A DNA stretch of 64,000 bases from Telopea speciosissima (GCF_018873765.1 NC_057918.1:70159871-70223870), one strand, 5' to 3'. Shown: positions 9,494-24,800, counted from the stretch's first letter. Numbers and translations: made by a program. Notes: generated by a model from the letters alone, not told the origin.

Positions 9494-12400
9494 AACCCTA
9501 AATAGGTATTGATTCAAGGTCAAGGCCCTCAACATCGCATCCACACCTCTTATAAGAAGATAAGGACACTTTTTAGAAAACCCCTAGCCAAAAAAATTTA
9601 GAAATGCCCCCAAATAACCTCAAACGATCCTCCCGGTCTGGTTTAAACTGAAAATGTACATTTGTCAAAATAGGTACCGATTCGAAGGTCACGACCCTCA
9701 ACATCACATCCACATGTCTAATAAGAGATAAGGACACTTTTTAGAAAATCCCAAGCCCAAAAAATACTGAAATGCGCCCAAATAACCCCAAATGACCCAC
9801 CCGGTCTGGTTTAGACAAAAAATGAACATAAGCCGAAAGAGGTATCGATTCAAAGGTCACGACCCTCAACATCGCATCCACACGTCCAATAAGAGATAAG
9901 GACACCTTTTAGAAAATTCCAAGCCCAAAAAAGTACAAAAATGCCCCCAAATAACCCCAAATGATCCACCCGGTCTGCTTTAAACCAAAAATAAACATAT
10001 GCCAAAATAGGTATCGATTCGAAGGTCACGACCCTCAACATCGCGTCCACACGTCTAATAAGAGATAAGGACACTTTTTAGAAAATCCCAAACCCCAAAA
10101 AGTATAGAAATGCCCCCAAATAACCCTAAACGACCCTCCCAGTCTGGTTTAAACCGAAAATGAGCATAACCCTAAATAGGTATCGATTCGAAGGTCAAGA
10201 CCCTCAGCATCGCATCCACACCTCTTATAAGAGATAAGGACACTTTTTAGAAAACCCCTAGCCCAAAAAAATTTAAAAATGCCCCCAAATAACCTCAAAC
10301 GATCCTCCCGTTCTGGTTTAAACTGAAAATGTACATTTGTCAAAATAGGTACCAATTCGAAGGTCACGACCCTCAACATCGCATCCACATGTCTAATAAG
10401 AGATAAGGACACTTTTTAGAAAATCCCAAGCCCAAAAAATACTGAAATCCGCCCAAATAACCCCAAATGACCCACCCGGTCTGGTTTAGACCAAAAAATG
10501 AACATAAGCCGCAAGAGGTATCGATACGAAGGTCACGACCCTCAACATCTTATCCACACGTCTAATAAGAGACAAGGACAAATTTTAGAGAATCCCAACC
10601 CCAAAAAAGTACAGAAATGCTCCCAAGTAACCCTAAATGACCCACCCAATCTGGTTTCAACAGAAAATGAACATATGTCGAAATAGGTATCATTTCGAAG
10701 GTCACAACCCTTAACATCGCATCCATACATCTAATAACAGGTAAGAACACTTTTTAGAAAATCCCAAACCCCAAAAAGTATAGAAATGCCCCCAAATAAC
10801 CCTAAACGACCCTGCCGGTCTGGTTTAAACCGAAAATGAGCATAACCCTAAATAGGTATCGATTCGAAGGTCAAGACCCTCAACATCGCATCCACACCTC
10901 TTATAAGAAATAAGGATACTTTTTAGAAAACCCCTAGCCCAAAAAAATTTAGAAATGCCCCCAAATAACCTCAAACGATCCTCCCGGTCTGGTTTAAACT
11001 GAAAATGTACATTTGTCAAAATAGGTACCGATTCGAAGGTCACGACCCTCAACATCGCATCCACATGTCTAATAAGAGATAAGAACACTTTTTAGAAAAT
11101 CCCAAGCCCAAAAAATACTGAAATGCGCCCAAATAACCCCTAACGACCCACCCGGCCTGGTTTAGACCAAAAATGAACATAAGCCAAAAGAGGTATCGAT
11201 TCGAAGGTCACGACCCTCAACATCGCATCCACGCGTCCAATAAGAGATAAGGACACCTTTTAGAAAATTCCAAGCCCAAAAAAGTACAAAAATGCCCCCA
11301 AATAACCCCAAATGATCCACCCGATCTGCTTTAAACCGAAAATAAACTTATGCAAAAATAGATATCGATTCGAAGGTCAAGACCCTCAACATCGCGTCCA
11401 CACGTCTAATAAGAGATAATGACACTTTTTAGAAAATCCCAAACCCTTAAAAGTATAGAAATGCCCCCAAATAACCCTAAACGACCCTCCCGGTCTGGTT
11501 TAAACCAAAAATGAGCATAACCCTAAATAGGTATTGATTCGAAGGTCAAGGCCCTCAACATCGCATCCACACCTCTTATAAGAGATAAGTACACTTTTTA
11601 GAAAACCCCTAGCCAAAAAAATTTAGAAATGCCCCCAAATAACCTCAAACGATCCTCCCGGTCTGGTTTAAACTGAAAATTTACATTTGTCAAAATAGGT
11701 ACCGATTCGAAGGTCACGACCCTCAACATCGCATCCACATGTCTAATAAGAGATAAGGACACTTTTTAGAAAATCCCAAGCCCAAAAAATACTGAAATGC
11801 GCCCAAATAACCCCAAACGACCCACCCGGTCTGGTTTAGACAAAAAATGAACATAAGCCGAAAGAGGTATCGATTCGAAGGTCACGACCTTCAACATCGC
11901 ATCCACACGTCCAATAAGAGATAAGGACACCTTTTAGAAAATTCCAAGCCCAAAAAAGTACAAAAATGCCCCCAAATAACTCCAAATGATCCACCCGATT
12001 CTGGCTTTAAACCTAAAATAAACATATGCCAAAATAGGTATCGATTCGAAGGTCACGACCCTCAACATCGCGTCCACATGTCTAATAAGAGATAAGGAAA
12101 CTTTTTAGAAAATCCCAAACCCCAAAAAGTATAGAAATGCCCCCAAATAACCCTAAACGACCCTCCCGGTCTGGTTTAAACTGAAAATGAGCATAACCCT
12201 AAATAGGTATCGATTCGAAGGTCAAGGCCCTCAACATCGCATCCACACCTCTTATAAGAGATAAGGACACTTTTTAGAAAATCCCTAGCCAAAAAAATTT
12301 AGAAATGCCCCCAAATAACCTCAAACGATCCTCCCGGTCTGGTTTAAACTGAAAATGTACATTTGTCAAAATAGGTACCGATTCGAAGGTCACGACCCTC

Positions 12401-15400
12401 AACATCGCATCCACATGTCTAATAAGAGATAAGAACACTTTTTAGAAAATCCCAAGCCCAAAAAATACTGAAATACGCCCAAATAACCCCTAACGACCCA
12501 CCCGGTCTGGTTTAGACCAAAAATGAACATAAGCCTAAAGAGGTATCGATTCGAAGGTCACGACCCTCAACATCGCATCCACACGTCCAATAAGAGATAA
12601 GGACACCTTTTAGAAAATTCCAAGCCCAAAAAAGTACAAAAATGCCCCCAAATAACCCCAAATGATCCACCCGATCTGCTTTAAACCGAAAATAAACTTA
12701 TGCGAAAATAGATATCGATTCGAAGGTCAAGACCCTCAACATCGCGTCCACACGTCTAATAAGAGATAAGGACACTTTTTAGAAAATCCCAAACCCTTAA
12801 AAGTATAGAAATGCCCCCAAATAACCCTAAACGACCCTCCCGGTCTGGTTTAAACCGAAAATGAGCATAACCCTAAATAGGTATTGATTCGAAGGTCAAG
12901 GCCCTCAACATCGCATCCACACCTCTTATAAGAGATAAGTACACTTTTTAGAAAACCCCTAGCCAAAAAAATTTAGAAATGCCCCCAAATAACCTCAAAC
13001 GATCCTCCAGTCGGTTTAAACGAAAATGTACATTTGTCAAAATAGGTACCGATTCGAAGGTCACGACCCTCAACATCGCATCCACATGTCTAATAAGAGA
13101 TAAGGACACTTTTTAGAAAATCCCAAGCCCAAAAATATGAAATGCGCCAAATAACCCCAAACGACCCACCCGGTCTGGTTTAGACAAAAATGAACATAAG
13201 CCAAAGAGGTATCGATTCAAGGTCCCGACCTTCAACATAGCATCCACACGTCCAATAAGAGATAAGGACACCTTTTAGAAAATTCCAAGCCCAAAAAGTA
13301 CAAAAATGCCCCCAAATAACTCCAAATGATCCTCCCAGGCTGGTTTAAACGAAAATGTACATTTGTCAAAATAGGTACCGATTCGAAGGTCACGACCCTC
13401 AACATCGCATCCACATGTCTAATAAGAGATAAGGACACTTTTTAGAAAATCCCAAGCCCAAAAAATACTGAAATGCGCCCAAATAACCCCAAACGACCCA
13501 CCCGGTCCTGGTTTAGACAAAAATGAACATAAGCCGAAAGAGGTATCGATTCGAAGGTCACGACCTTCAACATCGCATCCACACGTCCAATAAGAGATAA
13601 GGACACCTTTTAGAAAATTCCAAGCCCAAAAAAGTACAAAAATGCCCCCAAATAACCCCAAATGATCCACCCGGTCTGGCTTTAAACCTAAAATAAACAT
13701 ATGCCAAAATAGGTATCGATTCGAAGGTCACGACCCTCAACATCGCGTCCACATGTCTAATAAGAGATAAGGAAACTTTTTAGAAAATCCCAAACCCCAA
13801 AAAGTATAGAAATGCCCCCAAATAACCCTAAACGACCCTCCCGGTCTGGTTTAAACTGAAAATGAGCATAACCCTAAATAGGTATCGATTCGAAGGTCAA
13901 GGCCCTCAACATCGCATCCACACCTCTTATAAGAGATAAGGACACTTTTTAGAAAACCCCTAGCCAAAAAAATTTAGAAATGCCCCCAAATAACCTCAAA
14001 CGATCCTCCCGGTCTGGTTTAAACTGAAAATGTACATTTGTCAAAATAGGTACCGATTCGAAGGTCACGACCCTCAACATCGCATCCACATGTCTAATAA
14101 GAGATAAGGACACTTTTTAGAAAATCCCAAGCCCAAAAAATACTGAAATACGCCCAAATAACCCCAAACGACCCACCCGGTCTGGTTTAGACCAAAAATG
14201 AACATAAGCCTAAAGAGGTATCGATTCGAAGGTCACGACCCTCAACATCGCATCCACACGTCCAATAAGAGATAAGGACACCTTTTAGAAAATTCCAAGC
14301 CCAAAAAAGTACAAAAATGCCCCCAAATAACCCCAAATGATCCACCCGATCTGCTTTAAACCGAAAATAAACATATGCGAAAATAGATATCGATTCGAAG
14401 GTCAAGACCCTCAACATCGCCGTCCACACGTCTAATAAGAGATAAGGACACTTTTTAGAAAATCCCAAACCCTTAAAAGTATAGAAATGCCCCCAAATAA
14501 CCCTAAACGACCCTCCCGGTCTGGTTTAAACCGAAAATGAGCATAACCCTAAATAGGTATTGATTCGAAGGTCAAGGCCCTCAACATCGCATCCACACCT
14601 CTTATAAGAGATAAGGACACTTTTTAGAAAACCCCTAGCCAAAAAAATTTAGAAATGCCCCCAAATAACCTCAAACGATCCTCCCGGTCTGGTTTAAACT
14701 GAAAATGTACATTTGTCAAAATAGGTACCGATTCGAAGGTCACGACCCTCAACATCGCATCCACATGTCTAATAAGAGATAAGGACACTTTTTAGAAAAT
14801 CCCAAGCCCAAAAAATACTGAAATGCGCCCAAATAACCCCAAACGACCCACCCGGTCTGGTTTAGACAAAAAATGAACATAAGCCGAAAGAGGTATCGAT
14901 TCGAAGGTCCCGACCTTCAACATCGCATCCACACGTCCAATAAGAGATAAGGACACCTTTTAGAAAATTCCAAGCCCAAAAAAGTACAAAAATGCCCCCA
15001 AATAACTCCAAATGATCCACCCGGTCTGGCTTTAAACCTAAAATAAACATATGCCAAAATAGGTATCGATTCGAAGGTCACGACCCTCAACATCGCGTCC
15101 ACACGTCTAATAAGAGATAAGGACACTTTTTAGAAAATCCCAAACCCTTAAAAGTATAGAAATGCCCCCAAATAACCCTAAACGACCCTCCCGGTCTGGT
15201 TTAAACCGAAAATGAGCATAACCCTAAATAGGTATTGATTCGAAGGTCAAGGCCCTCAACATCGCATCCACACCTCTTATAAGAGATAAGTACACTTTTT
15301 AGAAAACCCCTAGCCAAAAAAATTTAGAAATGCCCCCAAATAACCTCAAACGATCCTCCCGGTCTGGTTTAAACTGAAAATGTACATTTGTCAAAATAGG

Positions 15401-18400
15401 TACCGATTCGAAGGTCACGACCCTCAACATCGCATCCACATGTCTAATAAGAGATAAGGACACTTTTTAGAAAATCCCAAGCCCAAAAAATACTGAAATG
15501 CGCCCAAATAACCCCAAACGACCCACCCGGTCTGGTTTAGACAAAAAATGAACATAAGCCGAAAGAGGTATCGATTCGAAGGTCCCGACCTTCAACATAG
15601 CATCCACACGTCCAATAAGAGATAAGGACACCTTTTAGAAAATTCCAAGCCCAAAAAAGTACAAAAATGCCCCCAAATAACTCCAAATGATCCTCCCGGT
15701 CTGGTTTAAACTGAAAATGTACATTTGTCAAAATAGGTACCGATTCGAAGGTCACGACCCTCAACATCGCATCCACATGTCTAATAAGAGATAAGGACAC
15801 TTTTTAGAAAATCCCAAGCCCAAAAAATACTGAAATGCGCCCAAATAACCCCAAACGACCCACCCGGTCTGGTTTAGACAAAAAATGAACATAAGCCGAA
15901 AGAGGTATCGATTCGAAGGTCACGACCTTCAACATCGCATCCACACGTCCAATAAGAGATAAGGACACCTTTTAGAAAATTCCAAGCCCAAAAAAGTACA
16001 AAAATGCCCCCAAATAACTCCAAATGATCCACCCGGTCTGGCTTTAAACCTAAAATAAACATATGCCAAAATAGGTATCGATTCGAAGGTCACGACCCTC
16101 AACATCGCGTCCACATGTCTAATAAGAGATAAGGAAACTTTTTAGAAAATCCCAAACCCCAAAAAGTATAGAAATGCCCCCAAATAACCCTAAACGACCC
16201 TCCCGGTCTGGTTTAAACTGAAAATGAGCATAACCCTAAATAGGTATCGATTCGAAGGTCAAGGCCCTCAACATCGCATCCACACCTCTTATAAGAGATA
16301 AGGACACTTTTTAGAAAACCCCTAGCCAAAAAAATTTAGAAATGCCCCCAAATAACCTCAAACGATCCTCCCGGTCTGGTTTAAACTGAAAATGTACATT
16401 TGTCAAAATAGGTACCGATTCGAAGGTCACGACCCTCAACATCGCATCCACATGTCTAATAAGAGATAAGAACACTTTTTAGAAAATCCCAAGCCCAAAA
16501 AATACTGAAATACGCCCAAATAACCCCTAACGACCCACCCGGTCTGGTTTAGACCAAAAATGAACATAAGCCTAAAGAGGTATCGATTCGAAGGTCACGA
16601 CCCTCAACATCGCATCCACACGTCCAATAAGAGATAAGGACACCTTTTAGAAAATTCCAAGCCCAAAAAAGTACAAAAATGCCCCCAAATAACCCCAAAT
16701 GATCCACCCGATCTGCTTTAAACCGAAAATAAACTTATGCGAAAATAGATATCGATTCGAAGGTCAAGACCCTCAACATCGCGTCCACACGTCTAATAAG
16801 AGATAAGGACACTTTTTAGAAAATCCCAAACCCTTAAAAGTATAGAAATGCCCCCAAATAACCCTAAACGACCCTCCCGGTCTGGTTTAAACCGAAAATG
16901 AGCATAACCCTAAATAGGTATTGATTCGAAGGTCAAGGCCCTCAACATCGCATCCACACCTCTTATAAGAGATAAGTACACTTTTTAGAAAACCCCTAGC
17001 CAAAAAAATTTAGAAATGCCCCCAAATAACCTCAAACGATCCTCCCGGTCTGGTTTAAACTGAAAATGTACATTTGTCAAAATAGGTACCGATTCGAAGG
17101 TCACGACCCTCAACATCGCATCCACATGTCTAATAAGAGATAAGGACACTTTTTAGAAAATCCCAAGCCCAAAAAATACTGAAATGCGCCCAAATAACCC
17201 CAAACGACCCACCCGGTCTGGTTTAGACAAAAAATGAACATAAGCCGAAAGAGGTATCGATTCGAAGGTCCCGACCTTCAACATAGCATCCACACGTCCA
17301 ATAAGAGATAAGGACACCTTTTAGAAAATTCCAAGCCCAAAAAAGTACAAAAATGCCCCCAAATAACTCCAAATGATCCACCCGGTCTGGCTTTAAACCT
17401 AAAATAAACATATGCCAAAATAGGTATCGATCCGAAGGTCACGACCCTCAACATCGCGTCCACATGTCTAATAAGAGATAAGGAAACTTTTTAGAAAATC
17501 CCAAACCCCAAAAAGTATAGAAATGCCCCCAAATAACCCTAAACGACCCTCCCGGTCTGGTTTAAACCGAAAATGAGCATAACCCTAAATAGGTATTGAT
17601 TCGAAGGTCAAGGCCCTCAACATCGCATCCACACCTCTTATAAGAGATAAGGACACTTTTTAGAAAACCCCTAGCCAAAAAAATTTAGAAATGCCCCCAA
17701 ATAACCTCAAACGATCCTCCCGGTCTGGTTTAAACTGAAAATGTACATTTGTCAAAATAGGTACCGAATCGAAGGTCACGACCCTCAACATCGCATCCAC
17801 ATGTCTAATAAGAGATAAGGACACTTTTTAGAAAATCCCAAGCCCAAAAAATACTGAAATGCGCCCAAATAACCCCAAATGACCCACCCGGTCTGGTTTA
17901 GACCAAAAATGAACATAAGCCGAAAGAGGTATCGATTCAAAGGTCACGACCCTCAACATCGCATCCACACGTCCAATAAGAGATAAGGACACCTTTTAGA
18001 AAATTCCAAGCCCAAAAAAGTACAAAAATGCCCCCAAATAACCCCAAATGATCCACCCGGTCTGCTTTAAACCAAAAATAAACATATGCCAAAATAGGTA
18101 TCGATTCGAAGGTCACGACCCTCAACATCGCGTCCACAGGTCTAATAAGAGATAAGGACACTTTTTAGAAAATCCCAAACCCCAAAAAGTATAGAAATGC
18201 CCCCAAATAACCCTAAACGACCCTCCCAGTCTGGTTTAAACCGAAAATGAGCATAACCCTAAATAGGTATCGATTCGAAGGTCAAGACCCTCAACATCGC
18301 ATCCACACCTCTTATAAGAGATAAGGACACTTTTTAGAAAACCCCTAGCCCAAAAAAATTTAGAAATGCCCCCAAATAACCTCAAACGATCCTCCCGTTC

Positions 18401-21400
18401 TGGTTTAAACTGAAAATGTACATTTGTCAAAATAGGTACCAATTCGGAGGTCACGACCCTCAACATCGCATCCACATGTCTAATAAGAGATAAGGACACT
18501 TTTTAGAAAATCCCAAGCCCAAAAAATACTGAAATCCGCCCAAATAACCCCAAATGACCCACCCGGTCTGGTTTAGACCAAAAAATGAACATAAGCCGCA
18601 AGAGGTATCGATTCGAAGGTTACGACCCTCAACATCTTATCCACACGTCTAATAAGAGATAAGGACAAATTTTAGAGAATCCCAACCCCAAAAAAGTACA
18701 GAAATGCTCCCAAATAACCCTAAATGACCCACCCAATCTGGTTTCAACAGAAAATGAACATATGTCGAAATAGGTATCGATTCGAAGATCACAACCCTTA
18801 ACATCGCATCCATACATCTAATAACAGATAAGAACACTTTTTAGAAAATCCCAAACCCCAAAAAGTATAGAAATGCCCCCAAATAACCCTAAACGACCTT
18901 GCCGGTCTGGTTTAAACCGAAAATGAGCATAACCCTAAATAGGTATCGATTCGAAGGTCAAGACCCTCAACATCGCATCCACACCTCTTATAAGAAATAA
19001 GGATACTTTTTAGAAAACCCCTAGCCCAAAAAAATTTAGAAATGCCCCCAAATAACCTCAAACGATCCTCCCGGTCTGGTTTAAACTGAAAATGTACATT
19101 TGTCAAAATAGGTACCGATTCGAAGGTCACGACCCTCAACATCGCATCCACATGTCTAATAAGAGATAAGAACACTTTTTAGAAAATCCCAAGCCCAAAA
19201 AATACTGAAATACGCCCAAATAACCCCTAACGACCCACCCGGTCTGGTTTAGACCAAAAATGAACATAAGCCAAAAGAGGTATCGATTCGAAGGTCACGA
19301 CCCTCAACATCGCATCCACACGTCCAATAAGAGATAAGGACACCTTTTTGAAAATTCCAAGCCCAAAAAAGTACAAAAATGCCCCCAAATAACTCCAAAT
19401 GATCCACCCGGTCTGGCTTTAAACCTAAAATAAACATATGCCAAAATAGGTATCGATTCGAAGGTCACGACCCTCAACATCGCGTCCACATGTCTAATAA
19501 GAGATAAGAAAACTTTTTAGAAAATCCCAAACCCCAAAAAGTATAGAAATGCCCCCAAATAACCCTAAACGACCCTCCCGGTCTGGTTTAAACCGAAAAT
19601 GAGCATAACCCTAAATAGGTATTGATTCGAAGGTCAAGGCCCTCAACATCGCATCCACACCTCTTATAAGAGATAAGGACACTTTTTAGAAAACCCCTAG
19701 CCAAAAAAATTTAGAAATGCCCCCAAATAACCTCAAACGATCCTCCCGGTCTGGTTTAAACTGAAAATGTACATTTGTCAAAATAGGTACCGAATCGAAG
19801 GTCACGACCCTCAACATCGCATCCACATGTCTAATAAGAGATAAGGACACTTTTTAGAAAATCCCAAGCCCAAAAAATACTGAAATGCGCCCAAATAACC
19901 CCAAATGACCCACCCGGTCTGGTTTAGACCAAAAATGAACATAAGCCGAAAGAGGTATCGATTCAAAGGTCACGACCCTCAACATCGCATCCACAGGTCT
20001 AATAAGAGATAAGGACACTTTTTAGAAAATCCCAAACCCCAAAAAGTATAGAAATGCCCCCAAATAACCCTAAACGACCCTCCCAGTCTGGTTTAAACCG
20101 AAAATGAGCATAACCCTAAATAGGTATCGATTCGAAGGTCAAGACCCTCAACATCGCATCCACACCTCTTATAAGAGATAAGGACACTTTTTAGAAAAGC
20201 CCTAGCCCAAAAAAATTTAGAAATGCCCCCAAATAACCTCAAACGATCCTCCCGTTCTGGTTTAAACTGAAAATGTACATTTGTCAAAATAGGTACCAAT
20301 TCGGAGGTCACGACCCTCAACATCGCATCCACATGTCTAATAAGAGATAAGGACACTTTTTAGAAAATCCCAAGCCCAAAAAATACTGAAATCCGCCCAA
20401 ATAACCCCAAATGACCCACCCGGTCTGGTTTAGACCAAAAAATGAACATAAGCCGCAAGAGGTATCGATTCGAAGGTTACGACCCTCAACATCTTATCCA
20501 CACGTCTAATAAGAGATAAGGACAAATTTTAGAGAATCCCAACCCCAAAAAAGTACAGAAATGCTCCCAAATAACCCTAAATGACCCACCCAATCTGGTT
20601 TCAACAGAAAATGAACATATGTCGAAATAGGTATCGATTCGAAGATCACAACCCTTAACATCGCATCCATACATCTAATAACAGATAAGAACACTTTTTA
20701 GAAAATCCCAAACCCCAAAATGTATAGAAATGCCCCCAAATAACCCTAAACGACCTTGCCGGTCTGGTTTAAACCGAAAATGAGCATAACCCTAAATAGG
20801 TATCGATTCAAAGGTCAAGACCCTCAACATCGCATCCACACCTCTTATAAGAAATAAGGATACTTTTTAGAAAACCCCTAGCCCAAAAAAATTTAGAAAT
20901 GCCCCCAAATAACCTCAAACGATCCTCCCGGTCTGGTTTAAACTGAAAATGTACATTTGTCAAAATAGGTACCGATTCGAAGGTCACGACCCTCAACATC
21001 GCATCCACATGTCTAATAAGAGATAAGAACACTTTTTAGAAAATCCCAAGCCCAAAAAATACTGAAATGCGCCCAAATAACCCCTAACGACCCACCCGGT
21101 CTGGTTTAGACCAAAAATGAACATAAGCCAAAAGAGGTATCGATTCGAAGGTCACGACCCTCAACATCGCATCCACGCGTCCAATAAGAGATAAGGACAG
21201 CTTTTAGAAAATTCCAAGCCCAAAAAAGTACAAAAATGCCCCCAAATAACCCCAAATGATCCACCCGATCTGCTTTAAACCGAAAATAAACTTATGCAAA
21301 AATAGGTATCGATTCGAAGGTCATGACCCTCAACATCGCGTCCACACGTCTAATAAGAGATAAGGACACTTTTTAGAAAATCCCAAACCCCAAAAAGTAT

Positions 21401-21800
21401 AGAAATGCCCCCAAATAACCCTAAACGACCCTCCCGGTCTGGTTTAAACCAAAAATGAGCATAACCCTAAATTGATATCGATTCGAAGGTCAAGACCCTC
21501 AACATCGCATCCACACCTCTTATAAAAGATAAGGACACTTTTAAGAAAACCCCTAGCCCAAAAAATTTTAGAAATGCCCCCAAATAACCTCAAACGATCA
21601 TCCCGGTCTGGTTTAAACTGAAAATGTACATTTGTAAAAGTAGGTACCGATTCGAAGGTCACGACCCTCAACATCGCATCCACATGTCTAATAAGAGATA
21701 AGGACACTTTTTAGAAAATCCTAAGCCCAAAAAATACTGAAATGCGCCCAAATAACCCCAAACGACCCACCAGGTCTAGTTTAGACCAAAAATGAACATA
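9494..21800. repeat. Homogenised zone of the satellite with a 4-monomer (~675 bp) higher-order repeat
   Basis: The marker GCATAACCCTAAAT occurs once per four monomers, at 10164, 10840, 11515, 12191, 12865, 13866, 14541, 15216, 16228, 16902, 17577, 18251, 18927, 19603, 20108, 20784 and 21459. A diverged form sits near 9490. Intervals are 674-676 bp except 1001 and 1012 (six monomers) and 505 (three monomers). The four monomer types are recognisable by CACACCTCTTATAAG, CACATGTCTAATAAG with ATACTGAAATGCGCCC, CACACGTCCAATAAG with GGACACCTTTTAG, and GTATAGAAATGCCCCC with CCCTAAACGACCC. Blocks also recur at 1,857 bp (4+4+3 monomers) and 8,087 bp (48 monomers). Confidence 0.9.
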
Positions 21801-24800
21801 AGCCTAAAGAGGTATCGATTCGAAGGTCACGACCCTCAACATCGCATCCACATGTCCAATAAGAGATAAGGACACCTTTTAGAAAATTCCAAGCCCAAAA
21901 AAGTACAAAAATTCCCCCAAATAACCCCAAATGATCCACCCGGTCTGCTTTAAACCGAAAATAAACATATGCAAAAATAGGTATCGATTCGAAGGTCATG
22001 ACCCTCAACATCGTATCCACATGTCTAATAAGAGATAAGGACACTTTTTAGTAAATCCCAAGCCCAAAAAATACTGAAATGCGCCCAAATAACCCCAAAA
22101 GACCCACCCGGTCTGGTTTAGACCAAAAATGAACATAAGCCGAAAGAGGTATCGATTCGAAGGTCACGACCCTCAACATCGCATCCACACGTCCAATAAG
22201 AGATAAGGACACCTTTTAGAAAATTCCAAGCCAAAAAAAGTACAAAAATGCCCCCAAATAACCCCAAATGATCCACCCTGTCTGCTTTAAACCGAAAATA
22301 AACATATGCCAAAATAGGTATCGATTCGAAGGTCACGACCCTCAACATCGTGTCCACACGTCTAATAAGAGATAAGGACACTTTTTAGAAAATCCCAAGC
22401 CCAAAAAAGTATAGAAATGCCCCCAAATAACCCCAAATGACCCACCCGGTCTGGTTTAAATCGAAAATGTACATATGTTAAAATAGGTATCGATTTGAAG
22501 GTCCTGACCCTCAACATTGCATCCACACTTTTAATAAGAGATAAGGACACTTTTTAGAAAATCCCAACCCCAAAAAAGTATAGAAATGCCCCGAAATAAC
22601 CGTAAACAACCCACCCGGTCTGGTTTAAACCAAAAATGTACATAAGTCAAAATTTGTCTCGATTCGAAGGTCACGACCCCCAACTTCGCATCCACACATC
22701 TAATAAGAGATAATGACACTTTTTACAAAATTCTAAGCACAAAAAAATACAGAAATGCCCCTAAATAACCCGAAAAGACCAACCCGAACGGGTTTAAACT
22801 GAAAATGAACATATGTCGAAATAGGTATTGATTCTAAGGTCACAACCCTCAACATCACATCCACACGTCTAATAAGAGATAAGGACACTTTTTAGAAAAT
22901 CCCATGCCCAAAAAATACAGATATGCCTCCAAATAACCCCAAACGACCCACCCGATCTGGTTTAAATTGTAAATGTACATATGTTGAAATAGGTATCGAT
23001 TTGAAGGTCACGACCCTCAACATCGTATCTACACGTCTAATAAGAGGTAAGGTCACTTTTTAGAAAATTCCAAGCCCAAATAAGTATAGAAATACCCCCA
23101 AATAACCCTATACGATCCACCTGGTCTGGTTTAGACCAAAAATGTACATATGTCGAAATAGGTATCGATTCGAAGGTCACGACCCTCAACATCGCATCCA
23201 CCTGTCTAAAAAGTGATAATGACACTTTTTAGAAAATCCCAAGCCCAAACAAGTACAGAAATGCCCCCAAATAACCCTAAACGACCCACCCGGTATAGTT
23301 TAAACCAAAATGTACATATGTCAAAATAGGTACGAATTCGAAGGTCACGACCCTCAACAACCCATCCACATGTCCAATAAGAGATAATGACTCTTTTTAG
23401 AAAATCCCAAGCCCAAAAAAGTATAGAAATGCCCCCAAATAACCCCAAAAGACTCACGCGATTTGGTATAAACCGAAAATGAACATATGTCGAAATAGGT
23501 ATCGATTCGAAGGCCACGACCCACAACATAGCATCCACACATTTAATAGGAGATAATGACACATTGTAGAAGATCCCAAGCCCCAAAAAGTACAGAAATA
23601 CTCCCAAACAACCCCGAACGACCCACCTGGTTTGGTTAAAACAGAAAATGAACTTATGCCGAACTAGGTATCGATTCGAAGGTCACGACCCTCAACATCG
23701 CATCCACACGTCTAAGAAGAGATAAGGAAACTTTTTAAAAAATACCAAACCCAAGAAAGTCCAGAATGCTCCCAAATTACCCCAAACGACCCTCCAGGTC
23801 TGGTTTAAACCGAAATTGAACATATGTCGAAATAGGTATCAATTCGATGGTCACGACCCTCAACATCGCAACCACACGTCTAATAAGAGATAAGGACACT
23901 TTTTAGAAAATTCCAAGCACAAAAAAGTTCAGAAATGCCCCCAAATAACCTGAAAAGACCAACCCGATCTGGTTTAAACTGAAAATGAACATATGTCGAA
24001 ATAGGTATCGATTCTAAGGACACAAACCTCAACATCGCATCCACATGTCTAATAAGAGATAAGGACACTTTTTAGAAATTCCCAAGCCCAAAAAATACAG
24101 ATACGCCCCCAAATAACCCCAAACCACCCACCCGATCTGGTTTAAATTGTAAATGTACATATGTTGAAATAGGTATCGATTCGAAGGTCACGACCCTCAA
24201 CATCACATCTACACGTCTAATAAGAGATAAGGTCACTTTTTAGAAAATCCCAAGCCCAAATAAGTATAGAAATACCCCCAAATAACCCCATATGATCCAC
24301 CTGGTCTGGTTTAGACCAAAAATGTACATATGTCGAAATTGGTATCGATACGAAGGTCACGACCCTCAACATCGCATCCACACGTCTAATCAGAGATAAG
24401 GACACGTTTTTAAAAATGCCCAAGCCCAAAAAAGTACAAAAAAGCCCCTAAATTACCCCAAACAACCCACCCGGTCTTGTTGAAACTGAAAATGTACATA
24501 TGTCAAAATAGGTATCGATTCGAAGGTCACGACCCTCAACATCGCATCCACCCATCTAAAAAGTGATAATGACACTTTTTAAAAAATCCCAAGCCCAAAC
24601 AAGTATAGAAATCCCCCCAAATAACCCCAAACGACCCACCCCGTCTGGTTTAAACAAAAAATGTACATATGTCGAAATAGGTACCAATTCGAAGGTCAAG
24701 ACCCTCAACATCCCATCCACATGTCTAATAAGAGATAAGGACACTTTTTAGAACATCCCAAGCCCAAAAAAATACAGAAATGCCCCCAAATAACCCCAAA

